NCBI GenBank assembly: GCA_911387785.2 | Contig: OU426979.1 | Span: 112,962,079 to 113,026,078 of the forward strand | Direction: 5' to 3' | From: Aelia acuminata | Taxonomy: Eukaryota; Arthropoda; Insecta; Hemiptera; Pentatomidae | DNA: 64,000 bases | Part shown: positions 44,627 through 55,435 of the stretch, one piece after another | Position numbering within the stretch: the stretch's first letter is position 1 | Layout: every line of letters starts with the position of its first letter | Program-made: the position numbers and the translations under genes | The notes under the pieces: model-generated | The model's input: the letters and a program-made list of their open reading frames with translations, nothing else | Databases searched by the model: none | What the model was told of the DNA's origin: nothing

Positions 44627-44863
44627 GAAGGGATGCCCAACGCTTTCCACAACCAGGCGATCCCCTTAGACTGTGGCGTACTTCAGCCCAATATCTATTC
44701 TCTTAATACATCTTAACTTACAAAATTGTTGCTTATTAAAAAATATTATTATACCATAAATAGTTACAAAACACGCAGTAAATTATTATTATACAATTCA
44801 ATGTATGTTTTTGCATCCTTATTTTTATCAATCTGGTACGTTTTGAAACTCTACCTTTTCTAG

Positions 44864-45158
44864 ACGATAATACAAAATTTAGTGAAGAACAGCCGGATTG
44901 TTGGCTTCGAAGCGGGAAGACGATTGTTCGAAGCGGGGCATAGACCTCTTGGCGCTTACTTTATATTGAGTGGTGAAGTCAAAGTCGGTGCTGATGAGAG
45001 GTCTGATCCTATTCAGAGGTTCTTGGAAAAAATAGACAAAGGAAAACTTTATGAATCTCTACAAAAGTTGAAGACCAGCAAACATGACCGTGGAGCATTG
45101 CTAGGCATGAATGAAGTTTTGTTTGGCGAGCCTAGGCCTGATCGGATAACTGTCACGA
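44864..45158 (+). CDS. CNBD2-like gene, exon with first CNB domain
   Basis: A strong acceptor (CTACCTTTTCTAG) precedes TIIQNLVKNSRIVGFEAGRR, then LFEAGHRPLGAYFILSGEVKV, the typical beta-roll start of a cyclic-nucleotide-binding domain (F..G....FYFIxxGEVxV). A family-variable insert follows, then GALLGMNEVLFGEPRPDRITVT. In canonical cAMP pockets this segment is FGE.AL...PRxATV; here the Glu and an Arg are kept but the spacing is changed, so ligand binding is uncertain. The donor GTCAGT at 45159 is moderate. The exon is 295 nt, phases 0 and 1. Confidence 0.8.
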
Positions 45159-46529
45159 GTCAGTATTCAAATTCAAATAAATTACATGTATTTATTTATT
45201 GATCAATTATTGGTTTAAATATGTTATCGTCGTTAAGAACTGTGGTCTTTTTTACTTAGGTAGATTATCAATAGAATCGTATTGACAAATCTATAACAGT
45301 TACTAAAAAGGTTTTAATGAAAACGATTTACCCTATTCATGCCTGCTCCGCCAACTACCATAGGCCTAGAAAAAATGTCTGAAGGGTATAATCCTTATAG
45401 TCAGGTGTTCTACTTAAGGCGCTTTACTTTGTTGAATACTCCACATAGATGTCAAATTTCTGAAAATGTCAATCATTATTTTACTGCCCTTCATCTATGA
45501 TGAAAGAATTTTATTTATTTCAGCTATTCTTAAGTAAAAATTACCCCAAAACTGTAGATCTGCAGCGGAATTATAAATATAGAGTTGATAAAATTAAAAG
45601 TATATTTTGAAGGTAAGTAACGACCTTTAGAGTAACAATGATTCAAGGGGAAAGTTCCTCTCTTTTTTAATTTCTAGCTAAATTTGTTTGGAGACTTTGA
45701 CTATTATTGACTGGGCTAAAAGTCTTTAACGTCCTATTCACACTATCGGTTTCGCTCCCGCTCAGCCCCCGGTCCGATCTTATTCATATTCACATTACAT
45801 AATATTACTCCGTTCACGATTCAAGCGATTAATAATCGATGCCACCTGTATTTGGAATTTTTATTAATAATTAAATTTCAGTTATTAAAGTATTTATTTA
45901 TTCAATTTTACGGCCAAAAAAAGTTCAAAAGTGTACTTTTCTTGATGAAGAAGATATTATTATCAAAAAATATATTAATGAGTATATATTGCAACACTAT
46001 GATAATTATTAATAATAATTATAAATTAATTTATTTCATGGTGAAGAAATAATTTAAATTTTTTCCCGAATATATTCGAATACGCTTGAAATGATTTTTA
46101 AAAAAAATATCACAAAAAAGAAAATAAAACACGAAATCTTGTTGTGAAGCGATTTGTCCACGAGAAAAATTCATTTTATGTTTGAGATATATTTTGCAAT
46201 GAATGAATGTAAAAAACGGTCACCGATTTAGTGACTATATACTCATGGCTATAAAATAACGGTCAACTTGAAACTTGAATACAAATGCAGTATATTATGA
46301 AAAATGTCAGATAATTAACAAAAAATAATTAAAATATGAATCAGGAAAAGAAGAGAACTGTATCGGTAAATGCTGCAACGAGTTCAATTTCCCTCCATTA
46401 AAATTTCATTAAGAGCGATCTGGATGGGGCGGGAACGGAACGAGACCGGACCGATAGTGGGAATGGGGTAGATCGAGAAGAAACCAGGAGCGGAGCGAGA
46501 CCGGACCTGTACCAATATTGTGATTACCC

Positions 46530-47939
46530 TTTTTACTTTCACTTACCTATATATGAAATATATAGTAAGTGGAAGTATTGCGATCGTGAAAATTTTCGAC
46601 TTCCGGTTTTCAACGGAAATACACGTTTTGGGGTCCCCTGAGTCAAAATAACCAAGTCCCGCGAAATGGTCTGTGTGTGTGTGTGTGTGCCTGTGTGTCT
46701 GTGTGTGTGTGTGTGTGAACAGACTAGCTCAAAAACTATAAACCGTGCGAACCTGAAATTGGGTATTTAGAGTATGTATAAGCCCGCGATGTGACAGCAA
46801 AAATTTCATCATATTTGCTCAAAGGGAGGGGGTACTTTATTTAATAACTTTTGAAGTTTTTTTCGATTTTCTCAAAAACGACTCTAACGATTTTGATTAA
46901 ACTGAGTATTTGATCTATTCATATGCCTGAAATATGACTGTAGAAATTTCATCAAAATTGATCAACCGGAGGGGGGACTTTACTTAATAAATTTTGTATC
47001 ATTTTCACATGTTTTTTTTTATTTACTCAAAAACGGTTTTAAAGATTTTGATCAAACTTGGTATTTGATGTATTTATATGCCAAAGATGTGATAACCAAC
47101 ATTTCATCACAATTGATCAACCGGAGGGGGGACTTTACTTAATAAATTTTGTATCATTTTCACGTGGTTTTTTTATTTACTCAAAAACCGTTTTAACGAT
47201 TTTGATCAAACTTGGTATTTAATGTATTTATATGCCAAAGATGTGATAACCAACATTTCATCACAAATGATCAACCGGAGGGGGGACTTTACTTAATAAA
47301 TTTTGTATCATTTTCACGTGTTTTTTTTATTTACTCAAAAACGGTTTTAACGATTTTGATCAAACTTGGTATTTATATGCCCGAGATACGACTGTAAAAA
47401 TTTCATCAAAATTGATCTACGGGAGGGGGGTCTTTACTTAATAAATTTTGTATCATTTTCACATTTTGTTTTTATTTAGTCAAAAAAGGTTTTAACGATT
47501 TTGATCAAACTTGGTATTTGATGTATTTATATGCCAAAGATGTGATAACCAGCATTTCATCACAATTGATCAACCGGAGGGGGGACTTTACTTAATAAAT
47601 TTTGTATCATTTTCACGTGTTTTTTTTTATTTACTCAAAAACGGTTTTAACGATTTTGATCAAACTTGGTATTTAATGTATTTATATGCCTGAGATACGA
47701 CTGTAAAAATTTCATCAAAATTGATCTACGGGAGGGGGGACTTTACTTAATAAATTTTGTATCATTTTCACGGATTTTTTTAATTTACTCAAAAACGGCT
47801 TTAACGATTAACAAAAATAAGATATGAATGTAGAAAAATGTGTGACTTTGGGAAATGATATTTTGCAAAACACGTCAATTTCTAATCTAAGTAAGTTGGT
47901 AAGTGAAAGTTGTGTGTTGCGCGCACGCACCAGATTTTT
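46530..47939. mobile_element. Family H (Helentron-like) element, copy A, full length
   Basis: Structure: left end TTTTTACTTTCACTTACC, a palindrome (ACTTAC...GTAAGT around ATATATGAAATATATA), a conserved 110-bp block, (GT)n, then an array of about seven ~145-155-bp units, and a terminal block ending GCGCGCACGCACCAGATTTTT. The 13-mer ACTTTCACTTACC at 46535-46547 recurs inverted at 47898-47910. In reverse orientation this gives a 5'-TCTGGTGCG start, short inverted repeats, a microsatellite and a 3' hairpin, the layout of Helentron/DINE-1 elements. No TSD. Small frames in the units are not genes. Confidence 0.75.
46780..47800 (+). repeat. Tandem ~150-bp units inside family H copy A
   Basis: GATCAACCGGAGGGGGGAC or its GATCTACGGGAGGGGGGAC variant recurs near 46961, 47116, 47270, 47415, 47569 and 47723, 145-155 bp apart, each followed by TTTACTTAATAAATTTTGTA and ACTCAAAAACGGTTTTAACG. 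Two unit types (GATGTGATAACCA and GATACGACTGTAA) alternate in part. Confidence 0.85.
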
Positions 47940-48343
47940 CTATTTCTCTTTAGAATATTTTGCCAGTGAGATCAAACCGGGAGTGGAGCGAGACTGGAAC
48001 GGTACCGATAGTCGAATACTCTCTATTTCTCTTTAGAATATTTTGCCAGACCGAGATCGACCCGGGAGCGGAGTGGAAGAGGAACGATAGTGTGAATCCG
48101 CCCTTAATTTAAAGCTAGTGTAATAATAATAAATAAAATAAATATTTTATATCTTTTTCTCACGTAATGTGAAGTATTTTTCTAATTCCGTCTGCTTATC
48201 TATTACTTTTCCGTTAAACTTATTTTATCTTCTCAGATTAGTCGGTATGTTGTGTCAATTAGCTACTCAAGCAATTTAGCAGTTATATTAATAAATCTAA
48301 GTTATTGTAATTATTTTCAAATTTTCGTTTTCGAAATTTCCAG

Positions 48344-48535
48344 AGGACATACTGTGTATTCAATTCGACAAAAAGTTTATGATGGGGACATTATTACCAT
48401 TGATAAATCGGTGGTATGATATCTTCCAATATATGACAGATTTTGAAATATTTGAACATTTTGATTTCGAAGCCACGAGAGAACTGAGCATGATAGGAAA
48501 AATAAAAAAGTACAGAGCTGGTACATTAATTGATG
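48344..48535 (+). CDS. CNBD2-like gene, exon between the two CNB domains
   Basis: Follows the acceptor TCGAAATTTCCAG. With the single carried-over base it reads KDILCIQFDKKFMMGTLLP, LINRWYDIFQYMTDFEIFEH, then FDFEATRELSMIGKIKKYRA and GTLID. The first part closes CNB domain 1 (cf. ..LxxxxKxxF), then comes the C-helix, and FEIFEHFDFEATREL is the usual entry into a second CNB domain. The donor GTAAGG is strong. The exon is 192 nt, phase 1 at both ends. Confidence 0.8.
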
Positions 48536-48594
48536 GTAAGGTACATTTTTTTTTTTAAATATTATCATACCTTCCAGTAAATTTAGAATGTATT

Positions 48595-48910
48595 ATACCC
48601 GGCGCACAGTGGGAAAATTTTCATTTATTCATGTTATTTAGCGGCCAAAAATCTATAACTCCTGACTAAATGACGATAATCGAATAATTCTTTTTTCATT
48701 AAAGAGGATGGGATTCCCTTTATCAGTGAGAATAAAAAAAATAAAAATAACTTCGCTCAAAGTATTTCTAATTAATTTTTATATGCATCCTTTCTTCATA
48801 AAATTTAAATAAAATAGTTTATTCGGTACAGGGTTAGACATAGGGAATGAAATGAGTCAGGATTATTATCTATAGAGCTTTCTGCTTATATACATGTCTT
48901 TTTCAGACAC
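48595..48910 (-). repeat. Dispersed repeat family P, copy 3
   Basis: Reverse complement of 27470-27815. It starts GGCGCACAGTGGGAAAATTT just after ATTATACCC and contains CTATAACTCCTGACTAAATG and GAGCTTTCTGCTTAT. It lies in intron 48536-51559. Confidence 0.7.
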
Positions 48911-50005
48911 TTGCTCCATTTGAAGGATTTTAAAATAATTATTGTCTAAATAAGAAAAAATCCAAAAATATAAATTAAAAATACCCTATTTTTTTAGGAA
49001 TTTTAACAGAAAAAAATATTGTCCTTTAATTCAACAATAAGTATGTTTTATGATTTAGTCTAATTCGAGCCCGAATATATATTGAAAGTTCAAATATAGG
49101 CATTTAAATCTTAAAATAGATATATCGCCGATCGATCGCATTTGATCGATCAAATTCTATTACGGTATTTTAGCACCCTTAACCCTCTACCAGTATGAAA
49201 AAAATCAGAACCAACTATTGCCAATAATAGAAGTTATATCAATTTAAATACTTTCTTTTCATAAAATACATAGTTAACGTGGATGAAATTAAAACGCATT
49301 TATATCCAATAATTTTACAGCCATTCTTCTTATTTATAAAATATGTTTAGTGCATTTATATGAAAAGTAAAGCTCAATAGGAAAAAAATTAAATTTACTT
49401 TAAGAAACATCTATGCTCATCTCTCTGGTATAATTTTTTTTTCTGTTGAGCCTTACTTTTTATATTATTGCATTGCAAATTTTCCCCTATGGATCTGATT
49501 ACTATTATAAATTCTTCTAAATAATTATCAACGTCAATAAAATTGTGAAAACGTTTATTAGACTACTTTTATAAGCAACGAAAAAAAAATTAACAAAGTA
49601 ATTTTCATTTAAATCCGAAGTGTTAAATTTTAACCTATACAAATATGTTCTAGGAAGGTATCTGCCAAGTGGATACTTAAAAATAAAAAGTTTAATTGGG
49701 ATTATAGGCCAATGTGTATACTACACTAAATGTATGTAGAAAATCATTAGGTTTAAGCTCAACGGCTGTTATTGAGTGCAAGAATATGTTACGGTGTTAT
49801 GTGCAAGTGAGATTATTATACGATTTATAGTGTAAATTGTCGAAACCTCCTTTAAAAGGGAAAAAATAATTATTGTAAACTCAACAGTGGATCTTCCGAG
49901 GAATTTCTAGAGAAACTCGCTTGAGCTTGCGAGGCATTAATTGAAAGACAGCTCTGCTGACATTCTAGCAATGTGGCCAACACATTGCAGTTGACCACCG
50001 CACAG
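48911..50005. other. Intron sequence, nothing recognised
   Basis: A+T-rich. A short GATATATCGCCGATCGATCG-like stretch near 49120-49150 resembles 5030-5060, next to family P copy 1, so family P may be larger than described. Confidence 0.45.
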
Positions 50006-51087
50006 TGGTACGAATCGCCAATCTAGGTGGAAATAATTCTGGAAGCGACTTATTCATTTTAATTTTTCTAAACGATTAAATTTAAGCATGAATCAATAAA
50101 CAATAGTCAACACAATCATTTCTACACAATATTTCTGGCCAAGGATTTATAAAAATAAAATTTATAGTTAAAATAGAAAAAAATAAAATAAATAAAAACT
50201 ATTTAAGTAGATTGTATATAATGGAATAATTAAACTTATTTTTTTTATTTTTTTTTTTGCATTTGCTTCACGGAATTTATGTTTTTGAATGTCTTAGGTA
50301 GACTAATGATTTCATGAAACTGGCATGATTTTTTTCATTTTCATCTATTCTTTGTTCCTAAATATAAAAAAAAATCTCTTTCGGAAAAAAGTTGCCATTT
50401 GGTTTTAATTCTTGTACTCCTGGCCGACGAATCTCGTGTTACTATACCTTTGGAGATTTCTGTAATTTATTGTAATGAAACTGGATCAATATATTATTAT
50501 AAATTTTATTTTCACCTCAGAACTCTCTCCGAATAAAAAGTTATAGGCTCTCGACAATGAGAGATTTATACCTTTAAAAAAACCGTACAGCTTTATTAGC
50601 AGGTATTACCAATTCATAATGAATAATATATTTCTATATAGTGTGGACTATATTCTGTTAAAATATCTGGGTGTAGATCGTTGTAGATTTTTAGTAATTC
50701 AATTTTTTATAATAAGAAAAAAAAAGCTTACCAACTATTGAATCTAAAGGAGGGTGCTCTGTACTATATCCACATTTAATGAACCAAGAACTTATGTAAA
50801 CTTAATTTCTGAATCGTCTTCTATTGCCTAGTATACTTTTTTTTCAAAAAAACACAATCCACTCTTCGATATTATTTATTTTGCAATATAATTTGGAAAT
50901 AAACTGACTGAGCATTTTGAGGGAACTACCGGGTTTAACCCCCATTATTCTGTTAATATTTGCTTCAAGCAATTAATTAATTTGGCAATGACCTAGCTAG
51001 ATTGTTGTTTTCATGAGACCGACATCATTTTTCCATTTAGTTGATGTCAACTATTTCCACCTTGATTGGCGTTTCGTCCCACCATCC
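50006..51087 (+). mobile_element. TIR repeat family R3, copy 2
   Basis: Left end CGCACAGTGGTACGAATCGC, right end reversed GGATGGTGGGACGAAACGCC; the two match over about 40 bp (continuing CCAATC.AGGTGGAAATA). The body matches copy 1 at 39040-39815. About 1.08 kb, non-coding, so a non-autonomous DNA transposon is likely. It lies in intron 48536-51559. Confidence 0.7.
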
Positions 51088-51559
51088 GGGTTCTTGAATA
51101 GTTCCCTCAACTCAAAGTCTAGTAAATGTCATCTTTGTTACTCTGGAGATTGGTTTACTTTTTAAAACTTTAAGAAGACCCAAGTAGGATTTATTTACAA
51201 CCAGTATTCTTCTCTTTACCTCTGCCTTTATATCATTTTGATAATAAACTCTTCGATCCCTAGCTGTCTACAAAATGTTCCGCACCGAGAATATCAGGTT
51301 GTTTTTGTTTACGTTGTTGACCTTCCCTCATAAAGCGAGACTGATACCAACCTATTTCGCGTTCTGCAAAGGACAGGGAAAGACTGCACAGAAATGTGCT
51401 TTTCTAGTATTGATCTTCCATCCATTGAAAATTATAAACCACGAAAATAATTAAAGTTATTTAAACCACCATATATATTTATAATTATGATAACAACATC
51501 ACTTTATAACAAATACTTACAATATATATAACAACAATAACAACATATATATCTTGCAG

Positions 51560-51754
51560 TATCAGATATCTCTTGTTTCCTGATAGAAGGCCAGATAATT
51601 GTTATTCAACGACTCTTAGTGGAAAATTATTTTATTAATGGAATATTAAAAAAAAGATTATACCACGATCAGGATACATTGGAATACGGAGAGAACGTTG
51701 ATGCTATTTTCATGAAAGTTTGTGTCTTAAACAAAGGCTCCTACTTCGGGTTAG
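51560..51754 (+). CDS. CNBD2-like gene, exon with second CNB domain
   Basis: Follows the acceptor ATATATATCTTGCAG. It reads VSDISCFLIEGQIIVIQRLL, then a variable, charged loop (KKRLYHDQDTLEYGEN) and VDAIFMKVCVLNKGSYFGL, ending at a GTAAAT donor. CFLIEGxIxVIQ is the beta-strand pair of a CNB domain and VCVLxKGSYFGLG is its FGxG turn. The long loop between strands is a feature of CNBD2-type second domains. The exon is 195 nt, phase 1 at both ends, so a further exon is required. Confidence 0.8.
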
Positions 51755-52018
51755 GTAAATAACAATTAATTTGAATAATTATCTAAGTAAAATTTATTAC
51801 TTTCTTCAGACAAAGGAGCTATAATTTTTCTTTCTAAGATGATACACAAATGTGGGTGTAGTCAGTTAGTTTGTTTGATATGGGCGATCAACAGCGCAGT
51901 CATTACGCCCTTTTTCTACTCTATGAAATTGTTTAAGATATTATCCCAAAATGCTCTATTTTATTTTTGTAATATTTACCATCCATTAACATGTATTACT
52001 ATATATTTTTATTTATTA

Positions 52019-52830
52019 TTACATTTTTGCGAATATGGAAATCTCCTTTAACAGTTTTACAATGCTATCTGCAGATTTGTGTGAATCTTTCAATGCCTCC
52101 AAGATGCTACGTGGTATACTCAGCCTTGTGAATTCTCCTTCATATCTACTGAAATCTTCTATGATATGCTTACTTGTAAGAGGGGCTTTGTAGGTTTCAC
52201 ACTCTGGCTGGCGTTCCCTAGTAATGAGGTGAACATGGGTGAGGTTCGTATGACCTATCCGAAGCCTTGCCAATGCTACCTCTTCTCTTTGGTTCCCTCT
52301 TAGGGAGCTAATCCATTCTCTAGTTGTAGATATAATGGATCTGAGCTTATTAGTGAGAGGGACTTCAGACCACATAGACTCCCAATAGCTCCTCTCTTCT
52401 TGAACCATGTTTTTATGTCTTTCGGTTCATATATTTGCAGTGCTGGGCCCGTCACCATTGCTGCCCTGTCGTGTGCTTCATTGCCTGGGATTCCAGTATG
52501 TGATGGCACCCATAAAAAGCATGCTGATTTATTAATGTCATATAAAATTCCAAGATAATTATTGATTTTTTTTTATTGAGCGACCGTCTCCAGTATGTTT
52601 TTGAACAGCGTATAGGGCTGATAAAGAATCTGAACATATTAAAAAAAATGTTTTTGTTACTGTCAATAGAAAGATTAAGAGCAGTTGCAATTGCCTGCAT
52701 TTCTGCAGTAAATAAAAAAATATGCATGGTGGTAATTTGTATTTTTTTATTGTAGATGTTTGAACTACTGCGTAGCCAACATTCTCATTACTTTTAGACC
52801 CATCTGTATAAAAAATTTCATACTGGTTAT
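52019..52830 (-). pseudogene. Jockey/I-like LINE RNase H and C-terminal domain
   Basis: Minus-strand reading gives FTAEMQAIATALNLSIDSN (RNase H alpha-helix with Glu), then MPSHTGIPGNEAHDRAAM (the WxPSHxGIxGNExAD signature), then REEVALARLRIGHTNLTHVH and a CxxC...H...C-type finger (ERQPECETYKAPLTSKHIIEDFSRYE) in which two Cys are replaced by Tyr and Phe. It ends SIVKLLKEISIF before a stop. The RNase H part is in broken frames, with an A+T-rich insertion or drift near 52550-52680. No RT remains. In intact elements RNase H removes the RNA template. Confidence 0.75.
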
Positions 52831-52844
52831 ACGTATTTGTCCAT

Positions 52845-53031
52845 AGCTAGGTAGTCTGGTGGACTAAAAGTCTTTTTAAAAAGAAGATTTATTGAAAAAC
52901 ATTGCAAAACACTGGATAACAGAACTAAATCTAACAGACTGAGAACAAGTGGCTCTAGTTACCGGGATTTATGTACTGTAGTAATTCGGAGTCAGCTTTG
53001 AGTCTGCAGGAGGCATATTCCTTGGGTATGA
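52845..53031 (-). repeat. Probable 3' LTR of an envelope-containing LTR element
   Basis: On the minus strand, a purine run (AAGGAGGGGCGA, 53032-53045, a polypurine-tract candidate) is followed by GTCATACCCAAGG and, about 130 bp on, AATAAATCTTC (polyadenylation-like). It begins directly after the envelope-like frame. The distal border is a guess and no partner LTR was found. Confidence 0.45.
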
Positions 53032-53042
53032 CTCGCCCCTCC

Positions 53043-53835
53043 TTAAGATGAAGCCGTCCTCGACGAAACTTCAATAGTTGGAAGTTGAGGATAATTCTGA
53101 AATTGAGGATCCGGAGGTGTGGACTTGTCGTTTCTATTCCATACAGTACAAATCTTTCGAAGGTTTAGCCGATTGTGATACAAAACATAACATGAAAGGG
53201 ACATTACAATAATTGTTAGTAGGGAATAATATAGTAACATGATCTACATATGTTTCATCAATAAAGTTCAAAGGTTCTACATTAATATTAGCTTTGTGGA
53301 TGTCTTCAAATGAAAATTTTATATAATGTTTTACATATGGTATCTCTGAGGGTAGTAAAATTGTGCTTTCCCGAAATGTGTAAGGATGAGGAACATTTAT
53401 GAGTGATTACAATAATGTAATTAACCTAGGATGTATTGTCATATTGCTATTGTTAGTACTTAGGACTAAATTATCAGTATAAAATTTAAGAAACTTATTT
53501 GCGAAGGGGATATAATTTACAAAAGGTTTACGGTCACTAATTACAAGAGATTTATAATTATTCAATTCCTTATCGTCTAGCAATTCACTAATACATTGGT
53601 TTTCTATTTTTGATATATTTGTACAATAGTAGTTTTCATTAATTAAAGAGCAATCTCCTGTAAATAATTCTTGATATCGTAATACCAATAAGGGATGGAT
53701 TTTGACCGTGCGTCATTTAAATATTTAATTTGTAGGACTTGTAAGTGGGATCCTAATGCCGGATGCACACTGTGTATAAAAGTTCGGACAAGTGTTGGAT
53801 CTAATTGCTGAATTAATTGTGTTAACAGTTCCCCG
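53043..53835 (-). pseudogene. Envelope-like protein, C-terminal fragment, of an LTR retroelement
   Basis: The minus-strand frame 53688-53407 has regularly spaced Cys and Asn-linked glycosylation-type sites. After a stop and frame change, frame 53240-53043 has one hydrophobic transmembrane segment (about 19 residues, LLTIIVMSLSCYVLY), then a basic stop-transfer stretch and a Pro-rich cytoplasmic tail. This is the plan of envelope C-termini of insect errantivirus-like elements, and a polypurine tract and LTR-like sequence follow. Stops and a frame change near 53404 and 53250 break it. The N-terminal part is absent, cut by the family H element at 53843. The family is inferred from layout, not from strong sequence identity. 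Confidence 0.5.
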
Positions 53836-53842
53836 CTTACTT

Positions 53843-55248
53843 TTTACTTTCACTTACCTATATATGAAATATATAGTAAGTGGAAGTATTGCGATCGTGA
53901 AAATTTTCGACTTCCGGTTTTCAACGGAAATACACGTTTTGGGGTCCCCTGAGTCAAAATAACCAAGTCCCGCGAAATGGTCTGTGTGTGTGTGTGTGTG
54001 TGTCTGTGTGTCTGTGTGTGTGTGTGTGTGTGTGAACAGACTAGCTCAAAAACTATAAACCGTGCGAACCTGAAATTAGGTATTTAGAGTATGTATAAGC
54101 CCGCGATGTGACAGCAAAAATTTCATCAAATTTGCTCAAAGGGAGGGGGTACTTTATTTAATAACTTTTGAAGTTTTTTTCGATTTTCTCAAAAACGACT
54201 CTAACGATTTTGATTAAACTGAGTATTTGATCTATTCATATGCCTGAAATATGACTGTAGAAATTTCATCAAAATTGATCAACCGGAGGGGGGACTTTAC
54301 TTAATAAATTTTGTATCATTTTTACATGTTTTTTTTTATTTACTCAAAAACGGTTTTAAAGATTTTGATCAAACTTGGTATTTGATGTATTTATATGCCA
54401 AAGATGTGATAACCAACATTTCATCACAATTGATCAACCGGAGGGGGGACTTTACTTAATAAATTTTGTATCATTTTCACGTGGTTTTTTTATTTACTCA
54501 AAAACCGTTTTAACGATTTTGATCAAACTTGGTATTTAATGTATTTATATGCCAAAGATGTGATAACCAACATTTCATCACAAATGATCAACCGGAGGGG
54601 GGACTTTACTTAATAAATTTTGTATCATTTTCACGTGTTTTTTTTATTTACTCAAAAACGGTTTTAACGATTTTGATCAAACTTGGTATTTATATGCCCG
54701 AGATACGACTGTAAAAATTTCATCAAAATTGATCTACGGGAGGGGGGTCTTTACTTAATAAATTTTGTATCATTTTCACATTTTGTTTTTATTTAGTCAA
54801 AAAAGGTTTTAACGATTTTGATCAAACTTGGTATTTGATGTATTTATATGCCAAAGATGTGATAACCAGCATTTCATCACAATTGATCAACCGGAGGGGG
54901 GACTTTACTTAATAAATTTTGTATCATTTTCACGTGTTTTTTTTTATTTACTCAAAAACGGTTTTAACGATTTTGATCAAACTTGGTATTTAATGTATTT
55001 ATATGCCTGAGATACGACTGTAAAAATTTCATCAAAATTGATCTACGGGAGGGGGGACTTTACTTAATAAATTTTGTATCATTTTCACGGATTTTTTTAA
55101 TTTACTCAAAAACGGCTTTAACGATTAACAAAAATAAGATATGAATGTAGAAAAATGTGTGACTTTGGGAAATGATATTTTGCAAAACACTAATCTAAGT
55201 AAATTGGTAAGTGAAAGTTGTGTGTTGCGCGCACGCACCAGATTTTTT
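53843..55248. mobile_element. Family H element, copy B, full length
   Basis: Nearly identical to copy A over its whole length, including the order of all internal units. Differences are the (GT)n length, scattered single bases (for example near 54078 and 54123) and a 12-bp gap near the right end (about 55190). It is inserted in the envelope-like LTR element. Confidence 0.85.
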
Positions 55249-55257
55249 TAATTTACA

Positions 55258-55435
55258 CTTGGTAACTATTAGGTACCAATAAATTTCATCTAATTTATTT
55301 AAAAATTCTAATGGGTTTTCACGATTGTTTGATTTCATAATAGCTACTTCCGCGATTAAATCCGATAACGATCTTATGACCCTAGGTATGCGAGATAGTT
55401 ATAATGTCGTTGAGCGCCTGGCTACTAAGCCATAT
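55258..55435 (-). pseudogene. Possible continuation of the LTR element beyond copy B
   Basis: A minus-strand frame reads LSRIPRVIRSLSDLIAEVAI, then NRENPLEFLNKLDEIYWYL, with a heptad-like Leu/Ile pattern. It directly abuts copy B, opposite the envelope-like fragment. Whether it is gag or envelope sequence I cannot tell. Confidence 0.3.

Larger units (their letters stand above)
45730..48103. mobile_element. TTAA-flanked DNA transposon with a family H element inside
   Basis: TTAA lies at 45726-45729 and 48104-48107. The ends are inverted repeats: left CGTCCTATTCACACTATCGG, right (reversed) GGGCGGATTCACACTATCG. Subterminal copies of a GGGAGCGGAGCGAGACCGGA-like motif occur near 46430-46510 and 47975-48080, and an 86-bp tandem duplication (TCTATTTCTCTTTAGAATAT) lies near 47940-48045. 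TTAA targets are used by piggyBac and Kolobok elements; no transposase is present. It lies in the intron 45159-48343. Confidence 0.65.
36274..51754 (+). other. Host gene: protein with two cyclic-nucleotide-binding domains (CNBD2-like), partial
   Basis: Exons at 37287-37489 (or from 37301), 37549-37653, 44864-45158, 48344-48535 and 51560-51754 have GT donors and AG acceptors and keep one frame across all joins (phases 0, 0, 1, 1). A possible first exon is 36274-36336. The protein has an N-terminal helical part, a first CNB domain and a second, more diverged CNB domain. This order fits CNBD2-type proteins, cAMP-binding proteins known mainly from male germ cells. The last exon ends in phase 1 at GSYFGL-G, so more coding sequence must lie downstream; it was not identified with confidence. 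Introns of 0.06 to 7.2 kb are filled with transposons. The gene is likely functional because coding is uninterrupted. Confidence 0.7.

Noticed and set aside
47212..47693. Pairs of ~60-codon frames repeated at 47212, 47511, 54529 and 54828
   Set aside because: They are translations of the family H tandem units in identical copies, with no codon bias or domain. Repeat sequence, not genes.
46780..47800. CRISPR-like array of ~150-bp repeats
   Set aside because: Units are contiguous tandem repeats with no short repeat/unique spacer pattern, in a eukaryotic intron.
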